Source: an uncultured Prevotellaceae bacterium (GTDB lineage Bacteria > Bacteroidota > Bacteroidia > Bacteroidales > Bacteroidaceae). From it: 64,000 bases of DNA. Within the stretch, counting starts at the first letter, position 1. Each line of letters opens with the position of its first letter. Made by a program: the position numbers and the translations under genes. The DNA lies in assembly GCA_900318815.1 (NCBI GenBank), contig ONMA01000007.1:1-64000 (forward strand), in the 5' to 3' direction. A model generated the notes under the pieces. The model was not told the origin of the DNA and made no database searches. It was given only the letters and a program-made list of their open reading frames with translations. This document shows positions 14,857 to 24,724 of this stretch, in pieces.

Positions 14857-17800
14857 ATGAAACATCTAAGAGAAAGGCTAAAAAAGTATTCGCTTGCTGC
14901 TATGATGTTCGCCCTGACGTCCTTGTGTGCCTTCGCACAACAGGCGGGAGGCGGTTTCGTCATTAAGGGTGTAGTAACCGATGCAAGCGGCGAGGCAATT
15001 ATTGGTGCCTCGGTAGTAGTGAAGGGCAATCCTTCATTAGGTGCCGTGACCGACTTCGATGGTAACTTCCAGCTGAAGGTGCCTTCGGAGCAGTCTGTGT
15101 TTGTTATCAGCTACGTCGGTATGACCACCCGAGAAATTAAGGTGGGCAACCAGCGCACGTTCAAGGTGACGCTGAACGACAACACGCAGCTCCAGGAAGT
15201 GGTTGTCGTGGGTTACGGTCAGCAGAAGAAAGCATCTGTGGTGGGTGCCATCACCCAGACCACGGGCGAGGTGCTGGAACGTGCTGCCGGTATTAACGAC
15301 ATCGGCTCGGCCCTGACGGGTAACCTGCCTGGCGTGACGACGATGGCTTCGAGTGGTGTTCCCGGTGAGGAAGAGCCGCAGATTATCATCCGTAGTGCTT
15401 CTTCATGGAACAACTCCTCACCGCTGGTGCTGGTCGATGGTATCGAGCGCCCCATGAGCAGCGTCGACATGCAGTCGGTGGCTACCATTTCGGTGCTGAA
15501 GGACGCATCGGCAACGGCTGTCTACGGTGTGAAGGGTGCTAACGGTGTCATCCTCATTACCACCAAGCGTGGTCAGGAGGGTAAGGCACAAATCAGCGTG
15601 TCGGCCAACGCCGTCATGAAGATTCCCTCGAAACTTCCCGACAAGTACGATTCCTACGATGCACTGGTAGCCCGCAACGTGGCCGTGGAGCATGAGCTGA
15701 ACCTTGCTCCCGACGCTTTTGCCTTCATGAAACCCATGAGTTTTATTGAGAACTACCGCAACCAGACCACGGTGGAGCAAATGGAACGCTACCCCAACGT
15801 AGACTGGCAGAACACCCTGTTCAAGGACTACACCATGTCGTACAACGCCAACCTGAACGTGGCCGGTGGTACGAGCTTCGTGAAGTACTTCGCAGGCGTG
15901 GACTTCATTAAGGAAGGTGACTTGTTCAAAGATTTCGGAAATGGCCGCGACTACCCCACGGGTTATGGCTACAACCGCGTCAGCGTGCGCTCGAACCTGG
16001 ACTTCCAGATTACCAAGAGCACCGTATTCAAGGTAAACATCTCCGGTTCTAACGGCAAGCAGCGCACACCGTGGGCCTTGAATGCCTGGAACGACTGGCA
16101 GATGTCGCAGATGTGGGCAGGTGTCTACAACATCTCACCCGATGCCTTCCAGCCCAAGTACAGCGACGGCTCATGGGGCTTCTTCCCCAACTCTACCAAC
16201 GTGAGCAACTCGGCACAGACCGTGGCCCTCGGCGGTACGCAGGAGATTACCACCACCCGCATCAACACCGACTTCGTGCTGGAGCAGAAACTCGACTTCA
16301 TCACCAAAGGTCTGTCGGCACGCGGTATGATTGCATGGGATAATGTGTTCCGTGAGAACCAGCGCGGTGTGAACGACCTCTACAACGACCCGCAGCTGAA
16401 GTGGATTGACCCGGAGACGGGTAATGCCACCTACAAGCAGGCTTACGAGGGCTACGACCGCTTCGACTACACCATGGGCAACAAGTGGAGCATCATGGGC
16501 GGCGAAGTGAACAACTGGGCCACGCAGCGCAACATGAACTATCAGGCACAGCTGAACTGGGCACGCACCTTCGGCAAGCACGACGTATCGGCCATGGGCG
16601 TGTTCGCCCGTCAGGAGTATGCTCGTGGCTCGGTGATTCCCAGCTACCGTGAGGACTGGGTGTTCCGTACCACATACGCCTTCAACAGCCGCTACTTCTT
16701 AGAGTACAATGGTGCCTACAACGGCTCTGAGAAGTTCTCGTCCAACAACCGCTTCGCCTTCTTCAACTCGGGTGCTATCGGCTGGATGGTCACTGAGGAG
16801 CCGTTTATGAAGAAACTCGTTGACAGCAAGATCATCGAGATGCTGAAAGTACGCGCCAGCTATGGTGAAATCGGTGATGATAATGTAGGTGCCCGCTTCC
16901 TCTACATGACCCAGTGGGCCTACGGTGGAGCACAGCGTTTAGGACCTACCCACAACGACGACAGCACCAACTCGCCCTACACCTGGTATCGTGAATCTAC
17001 GGTAGGTAATGAGGACGTGCATTGGGAAAAGGTGGCAAAGTTCAACCTCGGTATCGACTATGGCATCCTGGATGGCATGTTCGCTGGTTCGTTTGAGTGG
17101 TTCCACGACAAGCGTACCGACATTCTGGTGGCAGGCAACGAGCGTGCCGTGCCTTCTTATTACGGACAGCAGCCTCCTATCGCCAACTTAGGTAAGGTGA
17201 ACACCACTGGTTTCGAGTTCGAAATCCGCTTCAACAAGGTCTTCGCCAACCAGATGCGCCTATGGGCTAACCTGAGCATGACACACGCTACCAATGAGAT
17301 TAAGGTGAAAGACGACCCGGAGCTGTATCCCAGCTACCGCAAGCAGGCCGGCTACGCCATTGGTCAGACCCACGCCTACTTAGACAAGGGTATCATGCAG
17401 AACTACGACGACCTCTACGGTTCGCCACGCCACGACATTAACGACAACCAGAAACTGCCCGGCGACTACTACATCGTCGACTTCAATGGTGACGGACAGG
17501 TTGACTCCAGCAATGACTTCGTGCCTTACGGCTACAGCGGCATTCCTGAGAACACCTACAACACCACCATCGGCTTCGAGTGGAAAGGATTCTCGTGCTT
17601 TGCCCAGTTCTATGGCGTGACCAACGTGACCCGTGACGTAACGATGATCTCGTTTGCCGACCCCATGCTGGCCAACGTCTATGACCAGGGTACCTGGTGG
17701 AGCTACGACCACTATGGAGCCGACGTGCTGACACCGCGCTTCAAGTCACAGCCCACCTATTATTATGGTACACAGTATTTGTGCGACGGCAGCTACATCC

Positions 17801-18015
17801 GTCTGAAGAACGTCGAGGTGGCCTATACCTTCAACCAGCCCTGGGTGAAGAAGATAGGCGTCAAGGATCTCAAGGTCTTCGTCAGCGGCAACAACCTCTG
17901 GCTCTGGACGCGCATGCCTGACGACCGTGAATCTAACTTCTCCAGCAGTGGCGGTGCCTCCGGTGCCTACCCCACAATGAAGCGTATCAACTTCGGTATC
18001 AAGTTCAATCTTTAA
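14857..18015 (+). CDS. xusA: SusC-like TonB-dependent xylo-oligosaccharide transporter, XusA
   Basis: Outer-membrane barrel importing oligosaccharides in partnership with the SusD protein that follows 14 bp later. Signal peptide (SLAAMMFALTSLCAFAQ), then a carboxypeptidase-regulatory-like domain (about 34-110; IKGVVTDASGEAIIGASVVVKG), then the TonB box/plug (EVVVVGYGQQKKASVVGAI; VDGIERPMSSVD; VLKDASATAVYGVKGANGVILITTKRG) and a roughly 800-residue barrel ending with aromatic-rich INFGIKFNL. The 1052-aa length is normal. Its position as first gene of a SusC-SusD-SusC-SusD-lipoprotein-GH10 operon is the arrangement called xusABCDE plus xyn10 in Prevotella. That name is assigned by synteny and family, not by alignment. 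Confidence 0.93.
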   Translation: MKHLRERLKKYSLAAMMFALTSLCAFAQQAGGGFVIKGVVTDASGEAIIGASVVVKGNPSLGAVTDFDGNFQLKVPSEQSVFVISYVGMTTREIKVGNQRTFKVTLNDNTQLQEVVVVGYGQQKKASVVGAITQTTGEVLERAAGINDIGSALTGNLPGVTTMASSGVPGEEEPQIIIRSASSWNNSSPLVLVDGIERPMSSVDMQSVATISVLKDASATAVYGVKGANGVILITTKRGQEGKAQISVSANAVMKIPSKLPDKYDSYDALVARNVAVEHELNLAPDAFAFMKPMSFIENYRNQTTVEQMERYPNVDWQNTLFKDYTMSYNANLNVAGGTSFVKYFAGVDFIKEGDLFKDFGNGRDYPTGYGYNRVSVRSNLDFQITKSTVFKVNISGSNGKQRTPWALNAWNDWQMSQMWAGVYNISPDAFQPKYSDGSWGFFPNSTNVSNSAQTVALGGTQEITTTRINTDFVLEQKLDFITKGLSARGMIAWDNVFRENQRGVNDLYNDPQLKWIDPETGNATYKQAYEGYDRFDYTMGNKWSIMGGEVNNWATQRNMNYQAQLNWARTFGKHDVSAMGVFARQEYARGSVIPSYREDWVFRTTYAFNSRYFLEYNGAYNGSEKFSSNNRFAFFNSGAIGWMVTEEPFMKKLVDSKIIEMLKVRASYGEIGDDNVGARFLYMTQWAYGGAQRLGPTHNDDSTNSPYTWYRESTVGNEDVHWEKVAKFNLGIDYGILDGMFAGSFEWFHDKRTDILVAGNERAVPSYYGQQPPIANLGKVNTTGFEFEIRFNKVFANQMRLWANLSMTHATNEIKVKDDPELYPSYRKQAGYAIGQTHAYLDKGIMQNYDDLYGSPRHDINDNQKLPGDYYIVDFNGDGQVDSSNDFVPYGYSGIPENTYNTTIGFEWKGFSCFAQFYGVTNVTRDVTMISFADPMLANVYDQGTWWSYDHYGADVLTPRFKSQPTYYYGTQYLCDGSYIRLKNVEVAYTFNQPWVKKIGVKDLKVFVSGNNLWLWTRMPDDRESNFSSSGGASGAYPTMKRINFGIKFNL

Positions 18016-18029
18016 ATAAAGGAGAAACA

Positions 18030-19991
18030 ATGAAAAAATTTATTAATCAATATATATTTATCGGTCTGGCAGCGTTGTCGCTCTCTTTCGGAGCAACTTC
18101 CTGTACCGACTATCTTGACAAAGAGCCCGACTCGGACGTGGGAGCTGACGAAGCCTTCAAGAACTTTACTAATTTCCAGGGCTTTGTCGAGGAAATCTAC
18201 AACTGCATCCCCAACAAAGAGTCGAACTTTTGGTGCTGCACCTTCAACTGGGGTGAGGACGAGCTGATGAACTCTGGCGGCGGCGAGTCGCACGAGACAA
18301 CCCACTTCGACCTGGGTGACTATCGCTACTGGTATCAAGATCCGCAGAGCTTCCTGCATGCAAATGACCTGAATCCCACTTCTACCGACAAGTTTACCCA
18401 CTCCTTAGAGCATGCCTGGTATTGCATCCGTAAGGCTAACCTTGGCCTGGAGAACATGGAAAAGATGACCGAGGGCACGCAGGAAGAGAGGAACTTCGTC
18501 AAGGGCCAGCTGCTCTTCTTCCGCGCCTGGTGGCATGAGGAGCTGATGCAATTCTTCGGTGGTATACCTTACGTAGACAAGGTACTCCCCTCTGACCAGA
18601 AGCTCACGCTGCCCCGCCAGTCGTTCAAGGAGTGTGCAGAACTCTGCGCTGCTGATTTCCGCGAGGCTGCCAACCTGCTGCCCGACAACTGGGACAACAC
18701 CACCATTGGTAAGAAGACCCTGGGTCGTAACGACCTCCGCATCACCAAGGCCGTGGCATTAGGCTACTTAGGCAAGGTGCTGCTTTGGGCTGCTTCTCCT
18801 ATGAACGAGCTGGGCGCACAAGTAGGTGCATCGAAGAATGGCAACACCTATAAGTATAATACGGAAATAGCCACTCGCGCTGCCGATGCCCTGGCTGAAT
18901 GTATTGCCAACATTGAGAGTGGCAAGACTCCCTACGCCTTGGCCGAGTACAACTATGACAACATCTACGACCATGTGGCTGCCGCCGGTTCCACGACCAA
19001 CTATTCCGACATCTTCCGCACCACCGGACAGAACTGGAAGATGCCCGGCTCCTGCGAAGCCATGTTCCGCGGCCCCGTGTTCGACATCAACGGTACCAAC
19101 TGGAACTTTGCCAAGCTGTGGGGTCCGAAGGTGAACAACCTTGTGGAGCACGATGCCATCATCCACATGCCTACGGCCAACTACGTGAACTACTACGGCA
19201 TGGCTAACGGTCTGCCCCTTGATGATCCCGAGTCGGGCTTCGATCCGAGGCATCCCTTCCAGAACCGCGACCCGCGCTTCTATCACGACATCATCTTCGA
19301 CGGATTCAAGTTCCTGAACACAACGCCGAACGCAAGCGACAAGCCCTTCCAGTACATGGAGATGTTCACGGGCGGCAACATGCGTCCTTCGGGCAATCCG
19401 CAGCGCAGTGCCGACGGTAGTCGCACGGGCTACTTCTGCCAGAAGCTCGTTCCCCACCAGTGCAACAAGTACGACGGTATGTACAACTGGGGCGGTGCCT
19501 TGGAGTGCTATCTGCCCTACATGCGCGTGGCCGACATCTATCTGATGTATGCTGAGGCCGGAGCCGCCATTCAGGGAGCCGGCTACAAGAACAGCAAGTG
19601 CAACCACACCGCTGCTGGAGCTGTCGACCTTCTCCGCGACCGCGTAGGTGCCGGACATGTGGCCGACAAGTTCCTGGGCGACAAGAACAAGTTCATGGAT
19701 GAGGTGCGCCGCGAGCGTGCCGTCGAGCTGGCCTTCGAGGGCTTCCGCTGGAACGACCTGCAGCGCTGGCTGCTCCTCACCGAGTATCCCTACAACGTGA
19801 AGACCTCACAGGAGTTCATCCGTGTGGGCGAATACGACTTCTCCAAGAACGACCCGCGCGATGCCGAGGTAAGCAACTGGCACGAGGAAGTCATCCTGGA
19901 GCGTAACTTCTCTGTGAAGCACTACCTCTTCCCGTTCAAGGATACCGATGTGTACCTCTATGAGGATTTCAAACAGAATCCGGGATGGTAA
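18030..19991 (+). CDS. xusB: SusD-like surface xylan-binding lipoprotein, XusB
   Basis: A lipoprotein signal peptide with the lipobox cysteine in GATSCTDYLDKEP is followed by the SusD/RagB fold. It has an N-terminal TPR-like region (FVKGQLLFFRAWWHEELMQFFGGIPYVDK) and a typical C-terminus with VRRERAVELAFEGFRWNDLQRW and the LFPF...ED..QNPGW ending common to SusD proteins. It sits at the cell surface as the lid of the XusA barrel and binds xylo-oligosaccharides. The 653-aa length is at the upper end of the family. Co-transcribed with xusA. Confidence 0.93.
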   Translation: MKKFINQYIFIGLAALSLSFGATSCTDYLDKEPDSDVGADEAFKNFTNFQGFVEEIYNCIPNKESNFWCCTFNWGEDELMNSGGGESHETTHFDLGDYRYWYQDPQSFLHANDLNPTSTDKFTHSLEHAWYCIRKANLGLENMEKMTEGTQEERNFVKGQLLFFRAWWHEELMQFFGGIPYVDKVLPSDQKLTLPRQSFKECAELCAADFREAANLLPDNWDNTTIGKKTLGRNDLRITKAVALGYLGKVLLWAASPMNELGAQVGASKNGNTYKYNTEIATRAADALAECIANIESGKTPYALAEYNYDNIYDHVAAAGSTTNYSDIFRTTGQNWKMPGSCEAMFRGPVFDINGTNWNFAKLWGPKVNNLVEHDAIIHMPTANYVNYYGMANGLPLDDPESGFDPRHPFQNRDPRFYHDIIFDGFKFLNTTPNASDKPFQYMEMFTGGNMRPSGNPQRSADGSRTGYFCQKLVPHQCNKYDGMYNWGGALECYLPYMRVADIYLMYAEAGAAIQGAGYKNSKCNHTAAGAVDLLRDRVGAGHVADKFLGDKNKFMDEVRRERAVELAFEGFRWNDLQRWLLLTEYPYNVKTSQEFIRVGEYDFSKNDPRDAEVSNWHEEVILERNFSVKHYLFPFKDTDVYLYEDFKQNPGW

Positions 19992-20004
19992 AGTATTTGG
20001 AACT

Positions 20005-20025
20005 TAAAATTGAAAATTGAAAATT
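20005..20025. repeat. AAAATTG heptamers before xusC
   Basis: Three AAAATTG/AAAATTA units run directly into the ATG of xusC. Similar tracts precede xusD and xusE. An in-frame TTG within the tract should not be taken as the start codon. Confidence 0.7.
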
Positions 20026-22845
20026 ATGATTACCAAGAATATAAAATATGCCTCATTAGCTCTCTGCCTGACGGCCGCCTGGCCTGTCTCTGCGCAGGAG
20101 ACAGCCGACTCGGCACTGGTCAACGTGGCTTTCCGCAAGGTGGCCAAGGCTGACTTGATGGGTGGTGTGTCGACAGTGAACTACCGGGAGCTGACCGACA
20201 AGAACTACAACACCTACAGCCTTGACAACATGCAGGGCTATGTGTCGGGCTATAATGGTAACGGCATGTGGGGATTCACCGATCAGCTGGTGCTCATCGA
20301 CGGCGTACCCCGCGAGGCCAGCAACGTGAAGCCCGACGAGATTGAGGAAATCACCTTCCTGAAGGGTGCCCAGGCCGTGGTGCTCTATGGCAGCCGTGCT
20401 GCCCGTGGTGCCATCCTCATCACCACCAAGCGTGGTCATGTGAACAACGGACTGAGCGTTAACGTGCGTGCCAATACCGGCTGGAACGTGGCCAAGTCGC
20501 TGCCCGAGTATCTCAGCTCGGCTGAGTACATGACGCTCTACAACGAGGCACGTGCCAACGACGGTCTGGCCCCGCTCTACACGCAGGAGCAGATCTACAA
20601 CTACGCCAGCGGCCTGAACCCCTATCGCTATCCCGATGTGGACTTCTATAGCTCCGACTATATCAGGAAGGCCTACAACCGCACGGATGCCACGGTGGAG
20701 ATTGAGGGCGGCAACGAGCGTGCCCGCTTCTACTCGAACGTGAGCTACTACCGTCAGGGCGACTACCTGAAGTTCGGCGAGGCCAAGGACAACAGCATCG
20801 ACCGCTTCAACGTGCGTGGTAACGTGGACATCAACCTGAATGACTTCATCACGGCTTACATCAATGCCAACGCTACCTACTACAACTCGAAGTCAGCTAT
20901 CTCGACACAGACCGACAACGCCAACTTCTGGCAGGTGGCCGCTACATGGCGTCCTAACCGTATCAGTCCGCTGATTCCGCTGTCTTACTTAGACCAGAAT
21001 GCTGTCCAGCCTAACCGTCTGATAGGCACGTCGAGCAACATCATCGACGGACAGTATTTCCTCGGTGGTACACAGACTGACCTGACCAACATCTTCGCCG
21101 ACTACTATGCAGCCGGTCGCAGTACGTGGACCAGCCGTCAGTTCCAGTTCGACGCAGGTCTGGACTTCGACCTCAGCTCCGTGCTGAAGGGTCTGAGCTT
21201 CCACGCCCTGGTGGGTGTCGACTATGCCACCAGCTACACCACCTCTTTTAATAATAGCTATGCCACCTTCGAACCCACCTGGACCAACTATGGCGGCAAG
21301 GAGGTGATTGCAGCTCTGGACAACCACAGCACGGTCGACAAGAAGTCGGGCCAGCAGAACATCAGCGGTTCGACCGACAACCAGACCATTGCCTTCAGTG
21401 CCCACTTCGACTACAACCGCACCTTTGCCGACGTACACACCGTGGGCGCCATCCTCGTGGCCAACGGCTATCAGCAGACCACCTCGGGCGAGTATCACAA
21501 GATCAGCAACGCCAACCTGGGCTTGCAGCTCTCCTACGACTTCGCCAAGAAGTACTTTGCCGACTTTGCCGTGGCTACCCCGTGGTCGGCCCGTCTGCCA
21601 GAAGGTAAGCGCATGGGCTTCTCGCCCTCGCTCACCGTTGGCTGGAAGCTGGCTAAGGAGTCGTTCTTGGAAGGCAGCATCTTCAACGACCTGACGGTGA
21701 GCGCCAGCGTCAGCGACCTGAAGACCGACCTTGGCATCGACAACTACTACATGTACCTCCAGACCTATCAGAATGGAGGCTGGTGGGACTGGAACGGCGG
21801 CACGGGCCACTCGGCTGTGCAGTCGGTTCGCGGTGGTAACGATGACTTTGGCTATCTGCGCCGCAAGGAGCTCTCGGCTACTGTTCACGCCGAGCTGTTA
21901 GAACGCGCCCTGAGCGTCGACGCCTCGTTCTTCACCAGCAAGATGGAAGGTGGCGTCATTACGGCCAGCAACCAGATGCCCAGCTACTTCATGACCTACT
22001 ATCCCAACTCTTCGTTCATTCCCTACATGAACTACAACGACGACACCCGCACGGGCTTCGACCTCGGTGTCAACTACAAGAAGCAGTTAGGCGAGCTGGG
22101 CTTCCAGGCCGGTGCCAACATGACCTACTACACCACGAATGCCTCGAAGCGCGACGACACCAACTTTGCCGACAGCTACCAGTATCGTCAGGGCCAGCCC
22201 CTCGATGCCATCTGGGGCTATGAGTGCTTAGGCTTCTTCAAGGACCAGGCCGACATCGACAACTCGCCCTCGCAGATCCTGGGTGGTACTATCCGTCCGG
22301 GCGACCTGAAGTATAAGGACCAGAACGGCGACAACGTCATTGACAACAAGGACCAGGTGAACCTGGGCAAGGGCGGCTGGTATGGCAGCCCCATGACGCT
22401 GGGTATCAACCTGACGTTCAAGTATCGCGACTTCACCCTCTTCATGCTGGGCGTGGGCGGCTTCGGCGGCCATGCCATCAAGAACAACAGCTACTGGTGG
22501 ATTGCCGGTGAGAACAAGTACTCGTCGGTGGTACGCGACCGCTGGACTCCTGCCACTGCAGAGAGTGCCACCTATCCGCGCCTGACCACACAGGCCGGCA
22601 CGAACAACCTGCAGACCAGCGACTTCTGGATGTACTCTACTTCACGCTTCGACCTGGCCAAGGTGCAGCTCACCTACGACTTCCCCAAGACCATCATCGG
22701 CCAGGGCATCGTCAAGGGGCTCTCGGTCTATGTGAGTGGCAACAGCCTGCTCACGCTGGCCAAGGAGCGCGAGTTGATGGAGCTGAACGTGGGCAGCGCC
22801 CCGCAGGCACGCTTCTATAACATCGGTGCAAAAGTTGCCTTCTGA
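20026..22845 (+). CDS. xusC: Second SusC-like TonB-dependent transporter, XusC
   Basis: Outer-membrane barrel of the second SusCD pair. Signal peptide (KYASLALCLTAAWPVSAQ) and then directly the plug, without the regulatory-like domain of XusA: VLIDGVPREASNVKPDEIEEITFLKGAQAVVLYGSRAARGAILITTKRG is readable in pieces, with the typical plug motif LYGSRAARGAI. The short form (939 aa) matches the second SusC of xus-type operons. I chose the ATG at 20026 because the preceding TTG lies in an AAAATTG repeat. The two barrels may take oligosaccharides of different length or decoration. That is inference. Confidence 0.92.
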   Translation: MITKNIKYASLALCLTAAWPVSAQETADSALVNVAFRKVAKADLMGGVSTVNYRELTDKNYNTYSLDNMQGYVSGYNGNGMWGFTDQLVLIDGVPREASNVKPDEIEEITFLKGAQAVVLYGSRAARGAILITTKRGHVNNGLSVNVRANTGWNVAKSLPEYLSSAEYMTLYNEARANDGLAPLYTQEQIYNYASGLNPYRYPDVDFYSSDYIRKAYNRTDATVEIEGGNERARFYSNVSYYRQGDYLKFGEAKDNSIDRFNVRGNVDINLNDFITAYINANATYYNSKSAISTQTDNANFWQVAATWRPNRISPLIPLSYLDQNAVQPNRLIGTSSNIIDGQYFLGGTQTDLTNIFADYYAAGRSTWTSRQFQFDAGLDFDLSSVLKGLSFHALVGVDYATSYTTSFNNSYATFEPTWTNYGGKEVIAALDNHSTVDKKSGQQNISGSTDNQTIAFSAHFDYNRTFADVHTVGAILVANGYQQTTSGEYHKISNANLGLQLSYDFAKKYFADFAVATPWSARLPEGKRMGFSPSLTVGWKLAKESFLEGSIFNDLTVSASVSDLKTDLGIDNYYMYLQTYQNGGWWDWNGGTGHSAVQSVRGGNDDFGYLRRKELSATVHAELLERALSVDASFFTSKMEGGVITASNQMPSYFMTYYPNSSFIPYMNYNDDTRTGFDLGVNYKKQLGELGFQAGANMTYYTTNASKRDDTNFADSYQYRQGQPLDAIWGYECLGFFKDQADIDNSPSQILGGTIRPGDLKYKDQNGDNVIDNKDQVNLGKGGWYGSPMTLGINLTFKYRDFTLFMLGVGGFGGHAIKNNSYWWIAGENKYSSVVRDRWTPATAESATYPRLTTQAGTNNLQTSDFWMYSTSRFDLAKVQLTYDFPKTIIGQGIVKGLSVYVSGNSLLTLAKERELMELNVGSAPQARFYNIGAKVAF

Positions 22846-22878
22846 TAATTGAAAATTGAAAATTGATTATTGATAATT
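22846..22878. repeat. AAAATTG-type heptamers before xusD
   Basis: Imperfect AAAATTG/TGATTAT units occupy the whole gap between xusC and xusD. Confidence 0.65.
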
Positions 22879-24687
22879 ATGAAAACCAATCATATCAAAC
22901 ACAATCTCCTGGTCGCCTTTTGCGTAGGTTGCGGCTCTGTCGCAACACTCACCAGCTGCGACGATCTCTTTGAGCCGGCCATCGAGAATAATCTGGAACT
23001 GAGCCAGATGTACACCGACCCGACTTTTGCCCGTGGCCTGCTCGACAATTCCTACCTGCTGCTGGGCTACGACACTAATCCCACGACCGACGTAGCCACC
23101 GACGATGCCGTGACCAACAACACCAGCGATGACTACAAGCTCATGGCCACAGGCTCTTGGTCGTCCTCGATGAACCCGGTCAGCCAGTGGAATAACCGCT
23201 ACCACGCCATCCAGTATTGCAACCTGATGCTGGAAAACTGCGAGAAGGTGGAATGGTCTTACACAAGTACCGCCCTGGACAAGATGTACGAGGACAACTA
23301 CAAGGGCAATGCCTACGCCCTTCGCGGCCTGCACATGTTCTACCTGCTGCGTGCCCACGCCGGCAAGGTCGACGGCGAGCTGATGGGTGTGCCCATCCAC
23401 TTGCAGTCGGAGGATCCCGCTTCTGACTTCAACCAGCCCCGCAACACCTTCAAGGAGTGCATCGACCAGATTATGGCCGACTTCGACGAGGCACTGAAGT
23501 ACCTGCCCGAGCAGTATGGCGACGTGGATGCCAGCAAGGTGCCTGCCAAGTACACCAGCATGGGCGGCACCGACGCTGAGTACAACCGTGCCTTCGGCAA
23601 CATGCACCGCGGCAAGATCGACGGTCACATCATTGCGGCCCTCAAGGCACAGGTGGCCATCTTCGCTGCCTCGCCCGCCTTTACTGCGGCTGGTGCCATG
23701 ACCTGGGACCAGGCTGCTCAGCTGGCTGCTGCCAGCCTGAAGAACTGCGGTGGCGTCAAGGGCATTTCGCAGGACGGCTGGAAGTGGTATGCCTCGGCTG
23801 GCATTGAGAACATGGGTGCCACCGATCCCAACCCCGCCGAACTCGTCTGGCGTGGCAACATCGAGGAGAACCACAACCTGGAGACCAACAACTATCCTCC
23901 CTCGCTCTATGGCAATGGTCGCGTGAACCCCTCGCAGAACCTGGTGGATGCCTTCCCCATGGCTAATGGCTATCCCATCTCGGCCTCGGCTTCTGGCTTC
24001 GACGCAGCCAATCCCTACGAGGGTCGTGACCCGCGCCTGAAGACCTATATCCTGGTGAATGGCGAGACGCAAGGTGCTATCGGTGCTACCATCAACACCG
24101 CTGCCGACGCTACCACCCTCGACGGTCTGAACCGCGAGAATGGCCGCTCGACCACCACGGGCTACTATCTGCGCAAACTGCTTCGCAGCGACATCAACCT
24201 CGACCCGTCGAGCACCACGTCGAAGAAGCACCTGCCTGCCCGCATCCGCTACACCGAGATCTTCCTCGACTATGCTGAGGCAGCCAACGAGGCCCAGGGT
24301 CCGAAGGCTAACGTGGGTGGAGCTGGCTTCTCGGCCTACGACGTCATCAAGGCTATCCGCAGCCGTGCCGGCGTGGGTGGCGAAGACGATCCGTACTTAG
24401 AGGAGTGTGCCGCATCGAAGGATAAGATGCGCGAGCTCATCCGCAACGAGCGTCGCCTGGAGCTTTGCTTTGAGAACCATCGCTTCTGGGATCTGCGCCG
24501 CTGGAATGCCAGCCTCACCGAGACGGCCAAGGGCGTCAGCATCGCCACGAACGCAGCAGGTGTCACGTCCTACAACAAGATCGACGTCGAGCCGCGTGCT
24601 TATCAGGATTACATGAACTATTGCCCCATTCCCTACTCTGAGCTGCAGAAGTACAGCAATCTGAAGCAGAACGAGGGCTGGAAGTAA
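22879..24687 (+). CDS. xusD: Second SusD-like lipoprotein, XusD
   Basis: Lipoprotein signal with the cysteine in ATLTSCDDLFEP, then a SusD fold: ALRGLHMFYLLRAHAGKVDGELMGVPIH (TPR-like core), ARIRYTEIFLDYAEAANEA, and RELIRNERRLELCFENHRFWDLRRWNA near the C-terminus, ending in the family's CPIPYSELQKYSNLKQNEGWK. The 603-aa length is normal. It is the surface binding partner of XusC. The start was set at the ATG at 22879, because the upstream TTG belongs to the repeat tract. Its signal peptide is nearly the same as that of the next gene (NLL.A.FVGCG..ATLTSC), suggesting local duplication of leader sequences. Confidence 0.92.
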   Translation: MKTNHIKHNLLVAFCVGCGSVATLTSCDDLFEPAIENNLELSQMYTDPTFARGLLDNSYLLLGYDTNPTTDVATDDAVTNNTSDDYKLMATGSWSSSMNPVSQWNNRYHAIQYCNLMLENCEKVEWSYTSTALDKMYEDNYKGNAYALRGLHMFYLLRAHAGKVDGELMGVPIHLQSEDPASDFNQPRNTFKECIDQIMADFDEALKYLPEQYGDVDASKVPAKYTSMGGTDAEYNRAFGNMHRGKIDGHIIAALKAQVAIFAASPAFTAAGAMTWDQAAQLAAASLKNCGGVKGISQDGWKWYASAGIENMGATDPNPAELVWRGNIEENHNLETNNYPPSLYGNGRVNPSQNLVDAFPMANGYPISASASGFDAANPYEGRDPRLKTYILVNGETQGAIGATINTAADATTLDGLNRENGRSTTTGYYLRKLLRSDINLDPSSTTSKKHLPARIRYTEIFLDYAEAANEAQGPKANVGGAGFSAYDVIKAIRSRAGVGGEDDPYLEECAASKDKMRELIRNERRLELCFENHRFWDLRRWNASLTETAKGVSIATNAAGVTSYNKIDVEPRAYQDYMNYCPIPYSELQKYSNLKQNEGWK

Positions 24688-24724
24688 TTGATAATTGAAA
24701 ACAGAAAATTGATAATTGATAATT
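24688..24724. repeat. AAAATTG/GATAATT heptamers before xusE
   Basis: Repeated TTGATAA and GAAAATT units span the gap between the xusD stop and the xusE ATG. Confidence 0.65.
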